Origin: an uncultured Porphyromonadaceae bacterium
GTDB taxonomy: Bacteria > Bacteroidota > Bacteroidia > Bacteroidales > Muribaculaceae
Length of the DNA stretch: 33,571 nt
Direction of reading: 5' to 3'
Assembly: GCA_947175295.1 (NCBI GenBank)
Contig: CAMWMK010000033.1
Span: forward strand, 1-33,571
The first letter of the stretch is position 1; the number at the start of each line of letters is the position of its first letter. The notes beneath the pieces were generated by a model, which was given only the letters and a program-made list of their open reading frames with translations, had not been told where the DNA came from and made no database searches. Of the stretch, positions 1 through 6,293 are shown piece after piece. Both the position numbers and the translations under genes were made by a program.

Positions 1-236
1 TACCAAAAATTGCAATTATGCTTATATCATTAAGACTTATATTATAAAGTAAAAAATGCCAATATATACAGGAATTGACACCCACTATCCGACACCTTCC
101 GAAACATTCAGCAAAATTACCGGACTTATTTTAGAAAATGAGTATTCTATACTTATTTATAATCTCCACGTTTTGTTTAATTCAAAATACTTCAAGACAT
201 CACTTTGATTTGAAGTAAAGGTGGCACCCAAATGAC
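1..236. other. AT-rich left edge, no confident gene
   Basis: This stretch runs from the window edge to the stop of the first minus-strand gene. It is very AT-rich. The only notable reading frame is a 50-codon ORF on the plus strand at 56-208 (begins MPIYTGID). I do not recognise it and would not call it a gene. No tRNA, integrase end or clear terminator is visible, so the left limit of the AT-rich block lies outside the window or cannot be placed. Confidence 0.4.
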
Positions 237-503
237 TTACAGCTCGCGATTATGAACCTCCAAATTTACCATTGGTATAATCACACTACACTTGAAAATA
301 GATTTAGAAAATTCCTCAAAAGTTTCGGCCCAAGCTTGTTTTGTGTATTTCTGAAAAATATGAAAGAAATCCATATTCCTCATACGAAGAGGTAGCTCCC
401 CTATTTCCCTTACATACTTCAGTGAAGTTGTAAGATATTTCTTAATCTCATTTAAGAATAATTGCTTGTCTAATTTGTCATTATTCGAATTCATCTCTTC
501 CAT
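237..503 (-). CDS. small hypothetical protein (88 aa)
   Basis: This is a short protein that I do not recognise. It is mostly polar and predicted helical, with no signal peptide, membrane segment or catalytic motif. Aromatic residues cluster around residues 44-62 (DFFHIF, WAETF), which suggests a small globular helical domain. It starts with ATG at 503; a second ATG lies three codons in. The gene begins 32 nt downstream of the stop of the DUF5053-like gene on the same strand and shows no promoter of its own, so the two are probably co-transcribed. It could be an accessory or immunity-type protein of the island, but nothing in the sequence shows this. Confidence 0.5.
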   Translation of the reverse strand: MEEMNSNNDKLDKQLFLNEIKKYLTTSLKYVREIGELPLRMRNMDFFHIFQKYTKQAWAETFEEFSKSIFKCSVIIPMVNLEVHNREL

Positions 504-535
504 ATAACAAAATCATAGCTTTTTATTGTCATTAA

Positions 536-1054
536 TCATATCTTCTCTATACATTCGATAAATGGCTGATCGGATTCTTCCGAAGAACGGAGGGGATATC
601 GGTCGGGAATTCCCCTTTCATCTTGACCATAGCCGAGTCCAGCGCAGAACGCTAAAGCCTCGGCTTCCGTATCGAAGTATTCAGGCTCTCCGAAATCGAG
701 AGTGAGATCCGATGCAATATAGTCTTTGAATACTTCAAGATCATCATTCTGGATATATTCTATTGCGGTGCGGTCATCTATGACGTATACTTTTATTGAC
801 ATGTCGGTGGGGATATTGGGTATGTGTGATGAAAATTCAGTAAGTTCCAAAGCCAGTACCTTAAGGGAGGTGCGGAGCTTCAGCAGTTCTTCGGGTGTGA
901 AGGAGATTGGTTTTCCATTGACGATGTTGTTGTTCAACCTTTGGGTAAACCATGCGCGGGAGCGATTGAAGAATCGCTCCGAAATGGCTGCACAGTTAAC
1001 AAAGTCAAGTATGGCAGCCCCTTCTTTATTCCGAATTGAAATCAAGTTCTCCAT
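536..1054 (-). CDS. DUF5053-like hypothetical protein
   Basis: A 172-residue protein. Its N-terminal ~65 residues (ISERFFNRSRAWFTQRL, then VNGKPISFTPEEL) match my memory of the DUF5053 family of short Bacteroidales proteins. That segment looks like a helix-turn-helix, with an Arg/Trp-rich helix followed by a helix beginning FTPEEL. The C-terminal part (AEALAFCAGLGYG, RYPLRSS, PFIECIE) is a second small domain of unknown function. I chose the ATG at 1054. The in-frame TTG at 1075 lies inside the -7 promoter box and cannot be in the transcript. The gene is divergent from the endonuclease/methylase operon, and the two promoters share the 1055-1197 spacer. DNA binding is inferred only; a role as regulator of the R-M locus is possible but unsupported. 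Confidence 0.7.
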   Translation of the reverse strand: MENLISIRNKEGAAILDFVNCAAISERFFNRSRAWFTQRLNNNIVNGKPISFTPEELLKLRTSLKVLALELTEFSSHIPNIPTDMSIKVYVIDDRTAIEYIQNDDLEVFKDYIASDLTLDFGEPEYFDTEAEALAFCAGLGYGQDERGIPDRYPLRSSEESDQPFIECIEKI

Positions 1055-1072
1055 ATAAGAAGTTTTAGACTG

Positions 1073-1103
1073 CAAAGGTAATAAACAATGGTTAATTATA
1101 CAA
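1073..1103 (-). promoter_or_regulatory. Bacteroidota-type promoter for the DUF5053-like gene
   Basis: On the minus strand, TACCTTTG (1080-1073) fits the -7 consensus TAnnTTTG. A TTG lies 20 nt upstream (1103-1101). The expected transcript start is a few bases downstream, leaving a short leader before the ATG at 1054. Confidence 0.6.
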
Positions 1104-1155
1104 TTTTTTTCATACTATTTTTTCTTTTATTTTCCTTTAGTTGCTCATTTTTGAT

Positions 1156-1163
1156 TATCTTTG
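1156..1163 (+). promoter_or_regulatory. -7 box for the endonuclease/methylase operon
   Basis: TATCTTTG matches TAnnTTTG exactly and lies 34 nt before the endonuclease ATG at 1198. I do not see a clean TTTG at the usual -33 distance, so the promoter may be weak or need an activator. A purine-rich stretch (GAGAGGAGAACAGT) sits immediately before the start codon. Confidence 0.55.
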
Positions 1164-1197
1164 CACTGCAAAAGCACTCTAACGAGAGGAGAACAGT

Positions 1198-2763
1198 ATG
1201 AGCGTAACACAAGATCGACGGTTTACTAAAGCTAAAGTCGCTGAAATTCTTGACAATGCAGTTGGCAAGACTCTCGGCGAAGTTGATGCTGCAGGCTCCA
1301 ACCAGTTTGAACGGACAAAGACGAGCCCAAAGATAACCGGTATAGCAGGTGACGTTATAGAACAGTCCGTATTTGGATATGCGCGTGATGCTATTCAGGA
1401 ATGCGATATTGAAATAGATGGAACTTTAGTGGAACTAAAGACCACGGGGGTTCGTGTTCCCAAAAGTGAATACAAGATTGCCCAAAATAAAACAGGAGAA
1501 GCATACAAACTACACCTTGGAGCAAAAGAAGGAATCAGCATAACAGCTGTTACACTTGAGCCAACAATCCAAATGGATTTCAAGACCTCTCATTTTTGGG
1601 AAAAGGCTGAACGACTTCTGATTGTTTTCTACGAATATCAATCTTATGAGACAGTACCAGCTCAAGAATATGCAAATTTTCCAATAGTTGGATATTGCTA
1701 CAATACTTTTTCAGAAAGCGAGCAAAAACAACTTAGGACAGATTGGGAAATCGTAAGGGATTATCTTAAGGATCATTATAATAAATATCCTAACCAAGTG
1801 GAAAGAAGGGATAAGCTTGTGGGGTTCACTCACACTTTAAGATCAGACCTTCTTTTAATTGAGTTAGTGCCGGGCTACAAAAAGAGAATTGCGAACAAAC
1901 CCAGTACAGCTGATAACTTTCAGAAACCTCGCTACCGATTGAAAAAGACTTTCGTCGATTATATCGTTCGTGGGCATTTCAATAAAAGCAGAGCCAAGCA
2001 TGAAATAGATTTGAAGGAATCATTCTCCAGTTTTGCCGAACTGGATAAGAGGTGCCATGCCCTTACGGTCAAATACCGAGGAAAGTCATTTCCTGAATTG
2101 AAGCAGGAATTAGGAATTGAAACAGATTTCACGACAAAGGATTTCGCGGCAAAAGTGATTCTTAAGATGTTTGATGCCGATTGTAAGAGACTAAACCAAA
2201 TTGCAGATTTTACAAAGGCCGGAATAGAAGCAAGAACCATTATTCTTACTCCTGATGGAAGAAATACTGAAGATATGAAGTTCCATAACATAGATTTCAA
2301 CGAATGGGCTGACCGTAACACCGATTTTGAAGAGTCGGATATCTTTACCTTCTTTATGGAGCATAGTCTGCTTTGTCCAATCTTCACAGAGCATGATTCC
2401 AGTGATAATACAAAGACAGTCTTTGAGGGATTTAAACGTTTTTCCTTTGACGATGAGTTCATCAATAAGGAAGTAAAACGCATGTGGGAAGATTCAAGAA
2501 GATTGATTCATACAAACACCCTTGTGTGGGAATACGAGTATGATAAATATGGAAATCCCATAAAAAACAAGAGTGGCAGCTATAAAGGAGCCCCGAATTT
2601 TCCCAAAAAGAAAGATTATATAGTCTTTTTCCGAGGAGGTTCTAATGATTCAAGTGAAAAAAACAGAACTGAAATCGTAAACGATATAAAGATGCTTCCT
2701 CAGTACTTCTGGCTTAAGGGCAGATATGTATCTGAAAAGCTTAAATCACTCTCCTTCCTATAA
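1198..2763 (+). CDS. Sau3AI/MutH-family type II restriction endonuclease
   Basis: A 521-residue protein with the two-domain Sau3AI layout (Sau3AI is ~490 aa). The N-terminal MutH-like nuclease domain has GD at 51-52, Asp70, and the catalytic ELK at 79-81 (VELKTTG), giving the D...ExK metal site of the MutH fold. The C-terminal half (from ~residue 250) resembles the second, non-catalytic MutH-like domain of Sau3AI, with the landmarks KRMWEDS, FFRGGSN and a terminal FWLKGRYVSEKL helix. Sau3AI cuts GATC; the site cut here is unknown. The gene is first in an operon: the methyltransferase ATG lies 19 nt after its stop. Composition is AT-rich compared with the core genes to the right. A mismatch-repair MutH is unlikely, because MutH is about half this length and this gene sits beside a DNA methylase. 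Confidence 0.85.
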   Translation: MSVTQDRRFTKAKVAEILDNAVGKTLGEVDAAGSNQFERTKTSPKITGIAGDVIEQSVFGYARDAIQECDIEIDGTLVELKTTGVRVPKSEYKIAQNKTGEAYKLHLGAKEGISITAVTLEPTIQMDFKTSHFWEKAERLLIVFYEYQSYETVPAQEYANFPIVGYCYNTFSESEQKQLRTDWEIVRDYLKDHYNKYPNQVERRDKLVGFTHTLRSDLLLIELVPGYKKRIANKPSTADNFQKPRYRLKKTFVDYIVRGHFNKSRAKHEIDLKESFSSFAELDKRCHALTVKYRGKSFPELKQELGIETDFTTKDFAAKVILKMFDADCKRLNQIADFTKAGIEARTIILTPDGRNTEDMKFHNIDFNEWADRNTDFEESDIFTFFMEHSLLCPIFTEHDSSDNTKTVFEGFKRFSFDDEFINKEVKRMWEDSRRLIHTNTLVWEYEYDKYGNPIKNKSGSYKGAPNFPKKKDYIVFFRGGSNDSSEKNRTEIVNDIKMLPQYFWLKGRYVSEKLKSLSFL

Positions 2764-2782
2764 CACATTTAAGACATATAAA

Positions 2783-4516
2783 ATGGCTAAGAAACAAATA
2801 CACGAAATAAAAGTAGCAGAATTATTCGCAGGTGTCGGTGGTTTTCGAATAGGACTAGAGGGAGCTTCAGATGCCTATAAAACCATATGGAACAACCAGT
2901 GGGAACCCTCTACGAAACATCAGGATGCATCCCTCGTATATAGAGCAAGATTCGGAAGAGAAGGGCATGTAAACGAAGATATCAATCTAGTTAAAACCGA
3001 ATCCATACCCAACCACGACCTTTTAGTCGGAGGATTTCCCTGTCAGGACTATTCTGTGGCCGCATCTTTAAGTAGGTCAGGAGGCATCGAAGGAAAGAAA
3101 GGTGTGCTTTGGTGGCAGATTTACCGAATCCTTAACGAGAAAGGAGAAAACCGCCCCGACTATGTTTTCTTTGAAAATGTAGATCGCCTTCTTGGATCGC
3201 CCGCCAAACAACGCGGACGTGACTTCGCTATAATCCTTGCTTCCCTTTCCGATTTAGGCTATACCGTAGAGTGGAGAGTAATAAATGCTGCTGATTATGG
3301 TATGCCACAACGGAGAAGACGTACCTACATCGTGGGCTATAAGGACGGATCTGTAGTAAACAGTAAAGTAGAGGACCTTAAGAAGTGGGTTCTGTATGAT
3401 GGTGTGTTTGCAAAGGGCTTTCCTTTTCAACCTAAGGACAAAACGGAAAGCATATTCTCCATTGACGGGAAAATACCCGAGGTTTCCGAAAACTTCAATA
3501 AGACCGGAAAGGACTCTCCTTTCGGCAACGCCGGAATCATGCGCAATAGGCATGTGTATTCCGTAGATACATCTCCTTTATATGAAGGTCCAACAATGAC
3601 ACTCGGTGGAAATCTCATTGATGAAGAATTAGTGCCTGAAGACTTTTTCATTTCTGATGAGGATCTCAAGAAATGGGAATACGAAAAAGGGTCAAAAAAA
3701 ATCAAAAGGGTTTCTAAAGAAGGATTTGAATATATGTTCTCGGAAGGCGCGATGACATTCCCGGATTCCATTGACGCTCCGTCAAGAACCATCATCACTG
3801 GAGAGGGTGGAAATTCACCTTCTCGCTTCAAACACGTCATTAAAACCAAATCCGGTAGGTACAGACGGTTGGTACCAATTGAATTGGAACGTCTGAATAT
3901 GTTCCCGGATAATCATACTCTGCACCCAGAGGTGTCCGAGGTAAAACGGGCATTCCTTATGGGGAATGCACTGGTATGTGGTGTTGTAAGGGAAGTTGGA
4001 AAGGAACTTTTCAGACAGATATACGGAGAAGAACCAGTTTCAACCCATCCTATTGAGCAGAAGCGTAACCCGTGTCCCATGCTTAACCTCAGCCTATTTA
4101 ATGAAATCAAAGAGGATTTAGTAAGAAACCAGCGTAAGAAGAACCATACACTCGACGCGACAAAGAGCCTTCTAATCGGTCACGTAAAGGAAGATTTCGC
4201 AGATTACTTCATGGACGGAGGCATTACGAAGTATTATTATACAGGCAAGACAAAATCCTTCCCGTCTACAATCGCGCTAAATAAGCTTTACTATTTCATG
4301 CCCTATCTCAAAGGCATTGGGGTGAAGGACATATATCTTATTAAGATAGCTCGGATTGGAAGCAAGGCTGAAATTCGGAATGACAGCAACGACACCGATC
4401 CACGCCTGATTTTTGAGTTGGAATATATCGCCTCTCTTGATAAGCCCAAAATGATTACAACCAATATCTTCAGGACATACCGATGGACTATATTGGGTTC
4501 GATTTTAGACAACTAA
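2783..4516 (+). CDS. C5-cytosine-specific DNA methyltransferase
   Basis: A 577-residue DNA (cytosine-5) methyltransferase that should protect the host from the neighbouring endonucleases. Motifs in order: I, FAGVGGF (15-21, AdoMet site); IV, GGFPCQDYS (83-91) with catalytic Cys87; VI, ENV (131-133); VIII, QRRRR (176-180); then a long variable target-recognition region (~190-340); motif IX region, RRLVPIELERLNMFP (361-375); and X, GNALVCGVV (394-402). Residues ~415-577 form an extra C-terminal region, longer than in M.Sau3AI-type enzymes (~410 aa), with the segment YYYTGKTKSFPS near 484. I chose the ATG at 2783 because the upstream in-frame ATG at 2726 lies inside the endonuclease gene and would add residues without family resemblance. 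It is translated from the endonuclease operon. Target sequence unknown; a GATC-type site is inferred from the partner nucleases. Confidence 0.93.
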   Translation: MAKKQIHEIKVAELFAGVGGFRIGLEGASDAYKTIWNNQWEPSTKHQDASLVYRARFGREGHVNEDINLVKTESIPNHDLLVGGFPCQDYSVAASLSRSGGIEGKKGVLWWQIYRILNEKGENRPDYVFFENVDRLLGSPAKQRGRDFAIILASLSDLGYTVEWRVINAADYGMPQRRRRTYIVGYKDGSVVNSKVEDLKKWVLYDGVFAKGFPFQPKDKTESIFSIDGKIPEVSENFNKTGKDSPFGNAGIMRNRHVYSVDTSPLYEGPTMTLGGNLIDEELVPEDFFISDEDLKKWEYEKGSKKIKRVSKEGFEYMFSEGAMTFPDSIDAPSRTIITGEGGNSPSRFKHVIKTKSGRYRRLVPIELERLNMFPDNHTLHPEVSEVKRAFLMGNALVCGVVREVGKELFRQIYGEEPVSTHPIEQKRNPCPMLNLSLFNEIKEDLVRNQRKKNHTLDATKSLLIGHVKEDFADYFMDGGITKYYYTGKTKSFPSTIALNKLYYFMPYLKGIGVKDIYLIKIARIGSKAEIRNDSNDTDPRLIFELEYIASLDKPKMITTNIFRTYRWTILGSILDN

Positions 4517-4530
4517 AAAAATAATACTGC

Positions 4531-4574
4531 ATAGGAAGGATGTTGACCTCAGACAATTCGACATCCTTTCCTAT
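4531..4574. terminator. bidirectional hairpin terminator between convergent R-M genes
   Basis: ATAGGAAGGATGT (4531-4543) pairs with ACATCCTTTCCTAT (4561-4574) apart from one extra T, with a 17-nt loop. TTTT follows on the plus strand, and an A-rich run (T-rich on the minus strand) lies on the other side. It can stop transcription from both the methyltransferase and the convergent endonuclease. Confidence 0.75.
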
Positions 4575-4640
4575 TTTACTATTCCTTCATAAAAACAGCA
4601 TATTATTTATGTTTTGTATCCATCATTCATCAAATCATCC

Positions 4641-6098
4641 CTATTTAGATTCATTATCTACTATTTCTTTTATATATTTACCGTTAAACCAATAACTGAA
4701 TTTCTCTGCTTCTCCGCCATGCGGATTTGATGCGAGCTGCGTCTTCTTTGTCGCCTTAGGCCTGACATGGAATTTCTTATTATCAGAAATACTCCAAAAG
4801 CACTCCTTCTTTATATTGTTAGACACAACGTTTTCTCGTATATTCTCCCAATATAGTTGAGCAGTAGCCAAATCATCCGATGGCATCGTCCAAAAAAAGA
4901 CTCTATCCAATACATAAGCCTGCTCTTCTACATCTTTATGGGTCCTATTATTATGCAATGTTATAGTTTCGCCTTTTCTAGGCTTGAAAATTACAAATAG
5001 AAAACGATTGGTAAAAATTCCATAAGCTTCAGAATTGAACCAATTCGCGTTATCGTACACTTCCTGATAGTCAATATTCTTAAATGACATCGACTCTTTG
5101 GGCATTCCATTATTTCTTAAACGAATCGTCTTCATCATTATCCCCGACTTAATAAACTCTTCTGAAGCATATATTCTTTTACTTTTAGAATTAGACGCAA
5201 TCAGACCTGCGATATCCGCATACTTGTTTTTTGCCTGATACGGAGGACTACCAAGCTTTGCGCAGATTTCCACATAGTTGAGTCCGTAGTATGGAACGAA
5301 ACGGCTGATAATAATTTGTTCGAAAGTTGAATTTTTCAACTCTTGTGCACTCACTAATTCAAATCCAGGAAATTCATCAGATTTATAGTTTGTAAACGCA
5401 TCCGAACCGGAATCAATTACATGCTTAAGCACATAATTCATATAAGACGTTTTAAGACTAAATGCCCGCTTATATGCCTTTATATCGGAATAGGGTTGGC
5501 TTTGAGGTAAATCCCCTTTATTTCCCTTTCTACATGCACCTAAATATAAAGTATCACCCTCAGACAACAAATGTGCCTCTCCTGAACGCACCTTATTAGC
5601 AATTGTCTCGTAATCCTTTTTTATCAACAACAAGTCTTTCTCCGGTATTTTCCAGAGAATTCTAAAAAGAAATTGATAGTCATAAATTTCTGATTCTTTA
5701 AGATGAAGATAAAATAGAAGTAGCATCAGCCTGCACTTGGAAACGAGATGAGAGTCCTCAAATCGAGTGTAAGCCACCTCAAAATAATTAATCATCGTAC
5801 AAACCAAACGTTCCTTTATTCTATATTTCTCAGATTTCTTAGATTTAAGCAAAGGAGTGCATTTAAGCTCTACTTGCGCTTCTGAAAAATCAGGATTTGG
5901 GCTGGAATTTATCTCGTATTTAAAAAAAATTTCTTCAACCATCTGTCCTAAACCACCTTTACCCTTTCTCTTAAAGTCTACAGCAATATCTCCTAAAAGG
6001 GAATGAAGCGACTGGCCGATTAAGAATCGACTATATTCGTAAATAGAAAGAGGTTTACGCTTATCATAAGTCGCCTCCTGAAATGACAAATTTTCCAT
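4641..6098 (-). CDS. Sau3AI-type restriction endonuclease (second)
   Basis: A 485-residue protein closely resembling Sau3AI along its whole length. The N-terminal catalytic MutH-like domain contains NPDFSEAQVELKCTP, giving Asp70, Glu77 and Lys79 of the D...ExK site, followed by the family segment KERLVCTMINY. The middle carries QPYSDIKAYKRAFSLK, very like the matching Sau3AI segment, and then the C-terminal MutH-like domain with PKESMSFKNID, RFLFVIF, FHVRP and a terminal YWFNGKYIKEIV helix. Sau3AI cleaves GATC, so that is the best guess for the target. It faces the methyltransferase tail to tail across a shared terminator and has its own promoter, so it is expressed independently of the first nuclease. 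It starts with the ATG at 6098. No dedicated second methyltransferase is visible, so the single C5-methylase must protect against it or a methylase elsewhere does. Confidence 0.9.
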   Translation of the reverse strand: MENLSFQEATYDKRKPLSIYEYSRFLIGQSLHSLLGDIAVDFKRKGKGGLGQMVEEIFFKYEINSSPNPDFSEAQVELKCTPLLKSKKSEKYRIKERLVCTMINYFEVAYTRFEDSHLVSKCRLMLLLFYLHLKESEIYDYQFLFRILWKIPEKDLLLIKKDYETIANKVRSGEAHLLSEGDTLYLGACRKGNKGDLPQSQPYSDIKAYKRAFSLKTSYMNYVLKHVIDSGSDAFTNYKSDEFPGFELVSAQELKNSTFEQIIISRFVPYYGLNYVEICAKLGSPPYQAKNKYADIAGLIASNSKSKRIYASEEFIKSGIMMKTIRLRNNGMPKESMSFKNIDYQEVYDNANWFNSEAYGIFTNRFLFVIFKPRKGETITLHNNRTHKDVEEQAYVLDRVFFWTMPSDDLATAQLYWENIRENVVSNNIKKECFWSISDNKKFHVRPKATKKTQLASNPHGGEAEKFSYWFNGKYIKEIVDNESK

Positions 6099-6130
6099 AA
6101 TATCTATCCGTGCCTACGATTATAATTCTA

Positions 6131-6161
6131 CAAAATTAATAAAATCTATTAAAATCTCAAA
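6131..6161 (-). promoter_or_regulatory. promoter of the second Sau3AI-type gene
   Basis: On the minus strand, TTTG (6161-6158), a 19-nt spacer and TAATTTTG (6138-6131) form a near-ideal Bacteroidota promoter. It lies about 33 nt upstream of the ATG at 6098. Confidence 0.7.
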
Positions 6162-6219
6162 CATATACATAAAAAAAACTAACAATTCCGGCACTACTTA
6201 TATTTATTTTAGAAGACAT

Positions 6220-6293
6220 ATGGCAAAGTCCAAAAGATTAGATGAGTACATGTGGGGATTGCAAAATACCCCCCCCGATTTCATGGCATGGGA
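6220..6293 (+). pseudogene. possible severed 5' end of a gene, with C8 tract
   Basis: A plus-strand frame begins MAKSKRLDEYMWGLQN, which reads like an authentic N-terminus. It runs through a run of eight C (6269-6276) and then continues only as antisense to the 3' end of the large minus-strand gene. Composition changes from AT-rich to GC-rich right here. I read it as the leftover start of a gene cut at the island boundary. The alternative is a chance ORF (open to 6450). I do not recognise the family. Confidence 0.25.

Noticed and set aside
1055..1075. TTG start at 1075 for the DUF5053-like protein
   Set aside because: The codon lies inside the -7 promoter box on that strand; the ATG at 1054 is downstream of the expected transcript start.
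1198..6098. MutH-family enzymes acting as the missing mismatch-repair nickase for the local MutL
   Set aside because: Both proteins have the long Sau3AI layout, sit in an AT-rich block with a cytosine methylase, and are far from mutL; restriction is the simpler reading.
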